From Serinicoccus profundi (GTDB taxonomy: Bacteria > Actinomycetota > Actinomycetes > Actinomycetales > Dermatophilaceae), in NCBI RefSeq assembly GCF_008001015.1, contig NZ_CP042862.1, forward strand, positions 434,001 to 498,000: a stretch of 64,000 nucleotides of DNA. Direction: 5' to 3'. How positions within the stretch are numbered: the stretch's first letter is position 1; each line of letters starts with the position of its first letter. The notes beneath the pieces were generated by a model that was not told the DNA's origin, did no database searches, and saw only the letters and a list, made by a program, of their open reading frames with translations. A program made the translations under genes and the position numbers. Below are positions 53,731 through 60,597 of the stretch, one piece after another.

Positions 53731-54548
53731 GCTCGGCCGCACCGGCGCTCGCCCCGCTGCTCCTGGCAGCGCTGGCGGCCGCCAGCGTGCTGGTGCGACC
53801 CCGTTCCGGGGCCCAGGTCGCCCCCGACGGCTACGACGTCGCCCCGTCGGACGACGGCGTCGCGGCCACGCCCGACACCGCCCTGGATCAGCCCAGGAGG
53901 GGCCGGGCCGCAGCCACCCGGAGCCGGAGGGCGCTGGGTCGTCGGCTCCTCGCCCGACTGGGTCGGCTCCGCGGGGGACGACGTGACCCGGATGCCGACC
54001 TCGTCGCGCGGGAGCTCGAGGTGGTCGACACCATCGCTGCAGCCCTGGAGGGTGGGCTGCCGGTGGGCCGGGCCGTGGAGCTGGCGCTGGAGCGCACCCG
54101 CCCCGCGGTTCCGGGCGCCGGGCCGGACTGGGGCATCGTGGCCCGGGCCGCGCAGGAGGGCGAGCCGCTCGCCCCGGCGTGGGAGCGCCTGGCCCGGCGC
54201 TCCGGCACCCCGACGGTCGCGGCCGTGGCGCGGTCCTGGCAGGTGGCAGCCCGGTCGGGGGCGCCCCTGGCCGAGGCGTTGCGCGTCAGCGCCCGGACGG
54301 CTCGCGAGCGCCGGCGCCTGGAGGACGCCGTGCAGACGGCCAGCGCCGGGGCCCGGGCCACAGCGACCGTGCTGACCCTGCTGCCGCTGGCGGGCATCGG
54401 GCTGGCGGCGATGCTGGGCGTGCACCCGGCCGCGCTCTACGCCACCCCGCTGGCGTGGGCCTGCCTCGGAGCTGGGGCTGCGCTGCTGCTGCTGGGTCAG
54501 GTGCTGGTGCGTCGACTGATCGCCCAGGTCCTCGCAGGTGCGCGATGA
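53724..54548 (+). CDS. tadB: TadB-like type II secretion F-domain membrane protein
   Basis: A 274-residue membrane protein of the T2SSF/TadB family. An N-terminal helix (about 5-22) and two C-terminal helices (about 210-260) flank the cytosolic F domain (VVDTIAAALEGGLPVGRAVEL, WERLARRSGTPTVAAVARSW). Residues 35-80 are a low-complexity insert. GTG at 53724 overlaps the tadA end. It should anchor the ATPase in the membrane with TadC. Confidence 0.88.
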   Translation: MLSSAAPALAPLLLAALAAASVLVRPRSGAQVAPDGYDVAPSDDGVAATPDTALDQPRRGRAAATRSRRALGRRLLARLGRLRGGRRDPDADLVARELEVVDTIAAALEGGLPVGRAVELALERTRPAVPGAGPDWGIVARAAQEGEPLAPAWERLARRSGTPTVAAVARSWQVAARSGAPLAEALRVSARTARERRRLEDAVQTASAGARATATVLTLLPLAGIGLAAMLGVHPAALYATPLAWACLGAGAALLLLGQVLVRRLIAQVLAGAR

Positions 54549-54573
54549 CAGGGTCACCGGGGGAGGGGTCCTC

Positions 54574-55137
54574 GTGCTGACCTCGACGACCTGGCTGCTG
54601 CCCCTGCTCGCGGTGGTCGCCGGAGCGGTGCCGCTGGTGTGGTGGGCGCCGTCGGCGCAGGGGTGGACCCCGCCGCGCGGCCGGTCCGGTGGCGCGTCGG
54701 GGAGCGACACGCAGGCTGCTGTCCCCGAGGCGCTCGACCTGCTCGCCCTCGCTCTCCAGGGCGGGAGCTCGCTCGGCGCGGCGGCCCATCACGTCGCCGC
54801 GGTCCTGCCACCGCCGCTCAGCGAGGAGCTGGCGGACGTCGGCCGCGATCTGCTGCTCGGGATCGATGCGGGGCCGAGCTGGGAGTCCGCGGGTCGGCAC
54901 TGGCGACCCGCCCGGACGAGCATGGAGATCGCCGCCCTCGCCGGCGTGTCCCCGGGGCCGGCCCTGCGTCAGACCGCCTCGGACCTGCGCCGACGCACGG
55001 TCGCCGCGGTGGAGGTGGCGACCGCCCGTCTGGGGGTCCGCCTCGTCGTGCCGCTGGGGCTGGCCTTCCTGCCCGGCTTCGTGCTGAGCACGGTCGTGCC
55101 GCTCGTCCTCGCCCTCGTCCGGGAGCAGTCCTGGTGA
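54574..55137 (+). CDS. tadC: TadC-like type II secretion F-domain membrane protein
   Basis: A 187-residue protein, shorter than TadB, with one N-terminal helix (about 6-24) and one C-terminal pair (about 155-180). PEALDLLALALQGGSSLGAAAHH is the F-domain signature. GTG at 54574 is preferred because GGGAGGGG lies 6-13 bases before it; an in-frame GTG at 54538 overlapping tadB is the alternative. Confidence 0.83.
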   Translation: MLTSTTWLLPLLAVVAGAVPLVWWAPSAQGWTPPRGRSGGASGSDTQAAVPEALDLLALALQGGSSLGAAAHHVAAVLPPPLSEELADVGRDLLLGIDAGPSWESAGRHWRPARTSMEIAALAGVSPGPALRQTASDLRRRTVAAVEVATARLGVRLVVPLGLAFLPGFVLSTVVPLVLALVREQSW

Positions 55138-55170
55138 GGCCACTGAACCGACCGCCCGGCGGTCACAGAC

Positions 55171-55193
55171 GTGCGTCTCACCGTGAGACGCAC
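55171..55193 (+). promoter_or_regulatory. perfect 11-base palindrome between tadC and the pilin-like gene
   Basis: GTGCGTCTCAC and GTGAGACGCAC flank a single C. It lies 22 bases before the ATG at 55215. As RNA it makes a stable hairpin in the intercistronic region and could protect or separate the pilin mRNA; as DNA it could be an operator. Confidence 0.5.
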
Positions 55194-55214
55194 CCACCCA
55201 CAAGGAGGGGAACC

Positions 55215-55418
55215 ATGAAGAAGAAGAACACCACCATCGGCGCGGCCCTGCGCCGGCTCCGCGAGCGTGGCGACGCCGGCATGACCACGGCGGAGTATGC
55301 CGTCGGCACCATCGCCGCCTGCGCCTTCGCCGCGGTGCTGATGGCCATCCTGCAGTCCGGAGGGGTCAAGGGCGTCGTCACCTCGGTCATCACGACCGCA
55401 CTCTCGGTGTCGTTGTGA
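55215..55418 (+). CDS. DUF4244 protein, Flp-pilin-like
   Basis: A 67-residue pilin-like protein of the DUF4244 family. A basic leader (MKKKNTTIGAALRRLRERG) is followed by GMTTAEYAVGTIAACAFAAV, the hydrophobic helix with the Glu at position +5 expected of type IV/Flp pilins after cleavage near Gly-Met-Thr. It is the likely main pilus subunit. AAGGAGGGG precedes the ATG by five bases, the best ribosome site in this operon, as expected for an abundant product. The stop overlaps the tadE start. Confidence 0.88.
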   Translation: MKKKNTTIGAALRRLRERGDAGMTTAEYAVGTIAACAFAAVLMAILQSGGVKGVVTSVITTALSVSL

Positions 55419-55780
55419 GCCGGCGCGGGCATCATGGCGGTGACCGGGGGATGGTCAGCGCCGAGATGGCGCTCGTCATCCCCTCGGTGCTGCTGGTGCT
55501 CGCGATCTGCCTGACCGCGCTCAGCCTGGGGGTGGATCAGGTCCGGTGCGAGGATGCGGCGCGCGTTGCAGCGCGCGCCGCATCCCGCGGGGAGGACACC
55601 GGGCTCGTCCGAGATGCCGCACTGCAGCGAGCACCCCACGGGGCCAGCGTGTCCGTGGAGGGTGACGCCGAGGGCGTGCGGGTGGTGGTCCGGGCCCGAG
55701 CCCGTGACCGGCTCCTGCCCGGCCTGCCCGCCGCCGAGGCGAACGCCCGGGCGGTGTGGGAGCCCGGAGCGGCGCCATGA
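55415..55780 (+). CDS. TadE-family minor pilin
   Basis: A 121-residue pseudopilin. After a short N-terminus, GMVSAEMALVIPSVLLVLAICLTAL is the TadE-type helix with the conserved Glu. The rest is a small extracellular domain with arginines. GTG at 55415 overlaps the pilin stop, and its stop overlaps the next start (ATGA). Minor pilins are thought to start or stabilise the pilus. Confidence 0.85.
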   Translation: MSRRGHHGGDRGMVSAEMALVIPSVLLVLAICLTALSLGVDQVRCEDAARVAARAASRGEDTGLVRDAALQRAPHGASVSVEGDAEGVRVVVRARARDRLLPGLPAAEANARAVWEPGAAP

Positions 55781-56244
55781 GCGGTCGGCACACGCGGCCC
55801 CGCCACCACGTCGGGGCAGCCGGATCGGCCGTCACCTCGGCCGGTGGATCGACCGGCAGCTGGGCCGGCCGTGGCGAGCGCGGCTCGGCCTCCGTGCTCG
55901 GGATCGGGGTGGTGGTCGGGCTGTCCACCGTGCTCGTGCTGGCCCTCGGGCTGGTGGCCGTCCTCGTCGCCGGGCAGCAGGCGCGCACGGCCGCCGACCT
56001 GGGAGCGCTCGCCGCAGCGGGTCAGATGGTCCAGGGGCTCGGCGACGACGCGGCCTGCGCGCGAGCCAGGCAGGTGGCGCACGAGCACGGGACGAGTCTC
56101 CAGAGCTGTGTGGTGGACCCCGCAGGGGCCTCCCCCTGGCCGGAGGTCACGGTGCAGGTGGAGCGCCCCGTCATCGGCACGAGGTGGACGGTCAGCGTGC
56201 GGGCTCGGGCGGGAGCGACGGCTGCTCGGGCCACTCCCAGCTGA
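55777..56244 (+). CDS. Rv3654c-like TadE-related protein
   Basis: A 155-residue protein with one hydrophobic helix (GSASVLGIGVVVGLSTVLVL, about 43-65) and QQARTAADLGALAAAG, the mark of the TadE/TadG-like proteins that close actinobacterial tad operons. Two cysteines (ACARARQ, LQSCVVD) could form a disulfide outside the cell. ATG at 55777 overlaps the tadE stop. Its 3' end overlaps the convergent XRE gene by 53 bases. Confidence 0.8.
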   Translation: MSGRHTRPRHHVGAAGSAVTSAGGSTGSWAGRGERGSASVLGIGVVVGLSTVLVLALGLVAVLVAGQQARTAADLGALAAAGQMVQGLGDDAACARARQVAHEHGTSLQSCVVDPAGASPWPEVTVQVERPVIGTRWTVSVRARAGATAARATPS

Positions 56245-57144
56245 CCTCGAGCTGCCCGCCGGGGATGCCCGCTGCGATGAGGTGGGTCGCGAGATCGGCG
56301 CTCAGGCTCAGCTCCCTGGGCTCCTCCTCGCCGACACGGCCGAAGCAGCGCGCCGGGACGCGGTAGCGGTCGAAGGGCGCGGTGATCACGGCCGAGGAGG
56401 TGCCCTTGGGGATGAACCTGGCATACCTCGGCCGGGTGGTGCGGCCGCGGTCGACGACCTCGTACTCCAGGACGTGGTGCTGGCCGGGCAGCAGCGGTGC
56501 GCCGAGGAGCATCTCGGCGGCGACGATCGGGGAGGAGGGGTGGCGGCGCACCCGGCCGACCCGGCAGCCGATGAGCGCGCGCATGCCCAGCACCCCGGAC
56601 GACGAGCCGTCGCGGCTCATGTAGACGGCCGTGTAGCGGTCAGGGAAGCCGCTGACGGCCTCGACGACCAGCCGGGTGCGGATCGATCTCAGGCACCCAC
56701 GGCTGTCGATGGTGAGGACCTCGTCGACGACCCGGGTGGCCAGCACCCCGGCGGAGCGTTCGATGAGCGGCGAGATGGTGGCGGCCATGTCCTCGGAGAG
56801 CGACTGGCCGACCGAGGCCAGGAGGGCCTGGGCCCCGGCGGGGGGGGGGGGCACTTGCCCCGGGGGCGGTGCGGGCCGAGCAGGGAGATGAGGGCTCCGG
56901 GCGCCAGCCCGGCCATCCGCTCGATCTCCCGGATGGCTTGCAGGGAGACGGCGCGCTCGGGCCGGCTCCGCCCGGTCTGCCAGTGGCTGAGGGTCGAGAG
57001 GCTCACCGACACCCCTTTGCGGCGCAGCCGGTCGCGGACCCGCTCCAGCGTCAGACCGCTGTCGGAGAGGGCGGCCCGCAGCGCGGCGTCGAACGGGCCC
57101 GAGTGCAGCACGCTGCGGGTCGCTGCGCGGCGCGATGTCGTCAT
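56192..57144 (-). pseudogene. XRE-family regulator, frame broken at a 12-base G tract
   Basis: The 5' half, from ATG 57144 (GAGGAGGG upstream), encodes a Cro/C1-type HTH (about residues 25-85; LTLERVRDRLRRKGVSVSLS, LSHWQTGRSRPERAV). The 3' half, in another frame, encodes about 215 residues of a mixed alpha-beta domain that I do not recognise (LTIDSRGCLRSIRTRLVVEA, PRYARFIPKGTSSAVITAPF). The two frames meet at a run of 12 G on the plus strand (56840-56851); a run of 10 or 13 would join them into a 316-317-residue protein. It could be a sequencing error or a phase-variable switch. Regulators of this layout are common near tad loci in this group. Confidence 0.75.
56840..56851. repeat. mononucleotide tract of 12 G
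   Basis: The longest homopolymer I noticed in the window, inside the XRE gene at the boundary between its HTH and C-terminal domains. Slippage here would switch the frame. Confidence 0.88.
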
Positions 57145-57548
57145 CGACCCTCCTCGTCCGGTCCGGTGTGGCCCAGGGCGACCACCTCGACGCACGCTAC
57201 GCCGGTGCGTCCATCGTCATCGACAGACGAGCCCCGCCGCACGCTCAGATGTGAAGTTCCACAGTTGGAGTGCATCCCGGCTCGCCCTCACGCAGCGCCG
57301 TGACGCGTAGGACGGCTGCTCAGACGGTGTTCTGCGCGACAACGCGCTTTTCACAGTTGCCCCGACGCATCCGTGAGTCTGTGGAGATGTCGCAGGTCAT
57401 GGGTTTGACCTGGCATCACCGAGTGCGGTGAGGTCAGCAGGTAGTGGCGGACGGTATGACGATCTGGAGGTGGGGTCAGATCGACATGCCCGGGGCTCGA
57501 CTGTAGGGGGGTTGAGCCCCGGTCCGTCCCCCTTCACGTGGCGTCGGC
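57145..57548. other. 404-base intergenic region upstream of the XRE gene
   Basis: No gene is supported. Compared with the flanks it is less GC-rich and carries a repeated CACAGTTG...GCATCC element (see next entry) and several CTGTGG/CCACAG words. It probably holds the XRE promoter and operators, and the 3' region of the membrane-protein gene at 57549. Confidence 0.55.
57260..57372. promoter_or_regulatory. two copies of a CACAGTTG-N4/7-GCATCC element
   Basis: Copy 1 is at 57260-57277 and copy 2 at 57352-57372, about 92 bases apart in the same orientation. Both halves are identical, while the spacer differs by three bases. They lie upstream of the XRE gene and could be its operators. Confidence 0.35.
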
Positions 57549-58013
57549 TCAGGCCCGGTCGCCCGGGACCGACCCGGTCGACCCGCTCGCGGTGCCGCCT
57601 GCGCCCGGCGTCTGCCGCGGCAGGATCGGGGTGGTCGTGCGGTCGGCGGCCGCCGAGGAGTCGGAGGCGGGGCGGGGCTGGGTGGTGCGGGGTGCGCCGG
57701 CGGCATCCGACCCGAGCCGCTGCGCGTCGCGCTCCCGCTCGACCCGCCGGTCGGAGTCCTTGGCCTGCCGACGCAGCTCGCGGACCTCCCGGGCGCGACG
57801 TGCCTTGGAGCGGGTGCCGACGGCCAGCAGCCAGAGACCACTCGTGGCCGCCGCCAGCGTGATGCCACCGACGACGAACAACCAGATCGGGGTGATCTCC
57901 ACGTTGAGGATGCCGTAGGAGATCTGGACGGGGTCCATGCCCCGGGTGGCGAGCCACATGTAGATCACCACGGCCAGGGCGACGAGCAGCAGGATGAGGC
58001 CAAAGACGACCAT
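57549..58013 (-). CDS. small membrane protein with two helices and disordered tail
   Basis: A 154-residue protein. Helix 1 (about 2-23, MVVFGLILLLVALAVVIYMW) and helix 2 (about 43-66, LFVVGGITLAAATSGLWLLA) are followed by a basic helical stretch (RRAREVRELRRQAKDSDRRV) and a Pro/Ser/Thr-rich end. This layout resembles LapA-domain proteins, but I would not name it so with confidence. ATG at 58013 has AAAGG eight bases upstream. No partner gene is evident. Confidence 0.65.
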   Translation of the reverse strand: MVVFGLILLLVALAVVIYMWLATRGMDPVQISYGILNVEITPIWLFVVGGITLAAATSGLWLLAVGTRSKARRAREVRELRRQAKDSDRRVERERDAQRLGSDAAGAPRTTQPRPASDSSAAADRTTTPILPRQTPGAGGTASGSTGSVPGDRA

Positions 58014-58114
58014 GGCAGACCTTTCGAGGAGCGGATGTCCCACGAGGGGCGCGGTGACCGGGCGGCCCCCATCAGGCAGAGGGTAACGCAGCGGGGCTGC
58101 TCCGGCCGCGTCGA

Positions 58115-60466
58115 TCAGCCCGTCGGGACGACGACCTCGCGCTCGCTCAGCAGGTGCCCGAGCACGGCGACCGCACCGTCCTTGTCGAGGGGCTCGTTGC
58201 CGTTGCCGCACTTGGGCGACTGGACGCACGCGGGGCACCCCGCCTGGCACCGGCAGCTCTCCACGAGGTCGCGGGTGGCGGACAGCCAGCGCACCGCTGC
58301 GGCGAAGGCCCGCCGACTGAAGCCGGCCCCTCCGGGGTAGCCGTCGTAGACCATGACGGTGGGCAGGCCGGTGTCGGGGTGGAGCGCCGTGGAGACCCCG
58401 CCGATGTCCCATCGGTCGCAGGTCGCCAGGAGCGGGAGCATCCCGATCGAGGCGTGCTCGGCGGCGTGCAGGGCCCCGGGCACATCCTGCTCGGCCACCC
58501 CGGCGAGGGCGAGCTCCTCGAGCGGGAGGGTCCACCACACCGCCTGGGTCACCAGGGTGCGGGCCGGAAGATCGAGCGGGTGGGTCCCGATGACGGTGCC
58601 GTCGGTCAGCACCCGCTGGAAGGCCGTCACCTGCGTGGTCACCTCCACCTTGCCCGTCGCCAGCGACGCCGCCCCCCAGCTCTGTCGGGTCTGCTGCTCG
58701 CGGATGCTGAAGGTGCTCTCGCTCCGGGCCCGCGTGCTCCAGCCAGGATCCCCGGCCACGACGAGGGCGACCGAGCCGTCCAGGTCGAGCTCGGTGACGA
58801 CGTACGGCTCGCCCTGGTGGACGTAGACCGCCCCCTGATGGACGGTCGTGAGGGCCCGCGCCTCGTCCACCGTGCCGAGCACGCGTCCGCTGCGCGCGTC
58901 GACGATCTGCACGGTCTGCCCGGCGCCGCGCAGGGCGACGTGGTCGGTGGCCCGGTCGGGGCGGGCCCAGTACCACCCCGTGGGGCGGGCCCGCAGGACG
59001 CCGCCGACGACGAGCTGCTCCGCGAGGGCGCGCAGGCCGGGGCCGAACCAGCATTCGTCCGCCTCGGTCAGCGGCAGCTCGGCGGCGGCGGCCGCCAGGT
59101 GCGGGCCGAGGACGTAGGGGTTCTCCGGGTCGAGCACGCACGTCTCGACCGGTGCCTCGAAGATGAGCTCGGGGTGGGTGAGGAGGTAGGTGTCGAGCGG
59201 GTCGTCGGCCGCGACGAGCACCGCCAGGGACGGGGAGCCGCTGCGTCCGGCGCGGCCCACCTGCTGCCAGAAGGAGGCGCGCGTGCCCGGCCAGCCGGCC
59301 ATGACCACGGCGTCCAGCCCGGCGATGTCGATGCCCAGCTCCAGGGCGCTGGTGGCGGCGAGTCCCATGACGGTGCGCTCCCGCAGCGCCGACTCGAGCT
59401 CGCGTCGCTCCTCGGGAAGGTAGCCGCCGCGATAGGCGGCGATCCCCGCGGCGGTCCCGCTGCGTGCCTCCCTGGCCTGCCGGGCACGGGAGGCGACCTG
59501 CTCCACCCCGACCCGGGAGCGCGCGAAGGCGACCGTCTGCACGTCGGAGGAGACGAGGTCGGTGAGCAGGTCGGCGACCTCGCCGAGGGTGCTGCGTCGG
59601 CGGCCGTCCTCGAGCTCACCCGGCTGCCAGAGGGCCACCACCGCCTCGCGGCGGGGGGAGGCGTCGGCGGTCACCGCCACGACGTCCTGGCCGGTCAGGG
59701 CCCGGGCCAGGGGCTCGGGCTCGGCCACGGTCGCCGAGGCGAGGACGACGGTGGGGGTCGCGCCATACCTCGCCGCCACCCGCAGCAGCCGACGCAGCAC
59801 CGCCGAGACGTGGGCGCCGAAGACCCCGCGGTAGATGTGGCACTCGTCGACGACGACGTAGCGCAGCGCCCGCAGGAAGGGGGCCCAGCGCTCGTGCCCG
59901 GGCAGCAGCGTGTGGTGCAGGAGGTCGGGGTTGGTGAGGACGTAGTGCGCGTGCTCCCGGATCCACCGGCGTTCCTCGCTCGGCGTGTCACCGTCGAGGC
60001 GCGCGACCCGCACGTCGGGCACGGCCAGGGCCTGCAGCCGCGACTCCTGGCCGGCGCCGAGGGCCTTGGTCGGCGCGAGGTAGAGCGCGGTCGCCCCCCG
60101 GCCGGTCACCGCGCCGGTGCCGTCGCTCAGCTCCGTGAGCACGGGGATGAGGTAGCCGAGCGACTTGCCTGACGCCGTGCCGGTCGAGACGATGACGTGC
60201 CGTCCGGCGTGGGCGAGCTCGGCCACCTCCGCCTGGTGCGCCCAGGGGGCGTCGATCCCGTGCCCCAGCAGCGCCGCCTTGACCGTGGGCGCGCACCACG
60301 AGGGCCAGGGTGCGGTGCGGCCCTCGCGGGCGGGCACGGTGCGGACGTGGCGCAGGCGTTCGGCCCGGGCTCCCTCGGTGAGGCGGGCCAGGGTGGTGTG
60401 GGGGTCGAAGGTCGCGGAGCACAGGTCGTCCATCTCGACGACCACGCTACGCCGCCGCTCCGACAT
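58115..60466 (-). CDS. DEAD/DEAH-box helicase with C-terminal DUF1998 (MrfA-like)
   Basis: A 783-residue superfamily-2 helicase. Motifs in order: Q-motif-like HQAEVAELA, Walker A STGTASGKSLGY (about 94-105), Walker B VVDECHIYRG (DECH), SAT-type ASATVAEP, motif IV-VI ATSALELGIDIAGLDAVV and QQVGRAGRSG. The C-terminal DUF1998/zinc part has CRCQAGCPACVQSPKCGNGN with four or five cysteines. The family includes MrfA, a 3'-5' helicase of mitomycin-damage repair, and mycobacterial Rv3649. It is divergent from hppA; homologues in mycobacteria also lie close to the tad genes. Confidence 0.88.
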   Translation of the reverse strand: MSERRRSVVVEMDDLCSATFDPHTTLARLTEGARAERLRHVRTVPAREGRTAPWPSWCAPTVKAALLGHGIDAPWAHQAEVAELAHAGRHVIVSTGTASGKSLGYLIPVLTELSDGTGAVTGRGATALYLAPTKALGAGQESRLQALAVPDVRVARLDGDTPSEERRWIREHAHYVLTNPDLLHHTLLPGHERWAPFLRALRYVVVDECHIYRGVFGAHVSAVLRRLLRVAARYGATPTVVLASATVAEPEPLARALTGQDVVAVTADASPRREAVVALWQPGELEDGRRRSTLGEVADLLTDLVSSDVQTVAFARSRVGVEQVASRARQAREARSGTAAGIAAYRGGYLPEERRELESALRERTVMGLAATSALELGIDIAGLDAVVMAGWPGTRASFWQQVGRAGRSGSPSLAVLVAADDPLDTYLLTHPELIFEAPVETCVLDPENPYVLGPHLAAAAAELPLTEADECWFGPGLRALAEQLVVGGVLRARPTGWYWARPDRATDHVALRGAGQTVQIVDARSGRVLGTVDEARALTTVHQGAVYVHQGEPYVVTELDLDGSVALVVAGDPGWSTRARSESTFSIREQQTRQSWGAASLATGKVEVTTQVTAFQRVLTDGTVIGTHPLDLPARTLVTQAVWWTLPLEELALAGVAEQDVPGALHAAEHASIGMLPLLATCDRWDIGGVSTALHPDTGLPTVMVYDGYPGGAGFSRRAFAAAVRWLSATRDLVESCRCQAGCPACVQSPKCGNGNEPLDKDGAVAVLGHLLSEREVVVPTG

Positions 60467-60515
60467 ACCTCGTCGTCCGCAGGTCGGGATGCTAGGCGTG
60501 CGGGCGCCTGATCAC

Positions 60516-60521
60516 TACAGT
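60516..60521 (+). promoter_or_regulatory. -10 element TACAGT of hppA
   Basis: TACAGT is 76 bases before the ATG at 60598; the leader ends in GAGGAGGC, a good ribosome site. Confidence 0.35.
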
Positions 60522-60597
60522 GGCGACATCCGAACGATGTCCCGCGGACCCACCGCGTCGTCGCCCGCGAAGATGCGGGCCCTCTGAGGAGGCATAC

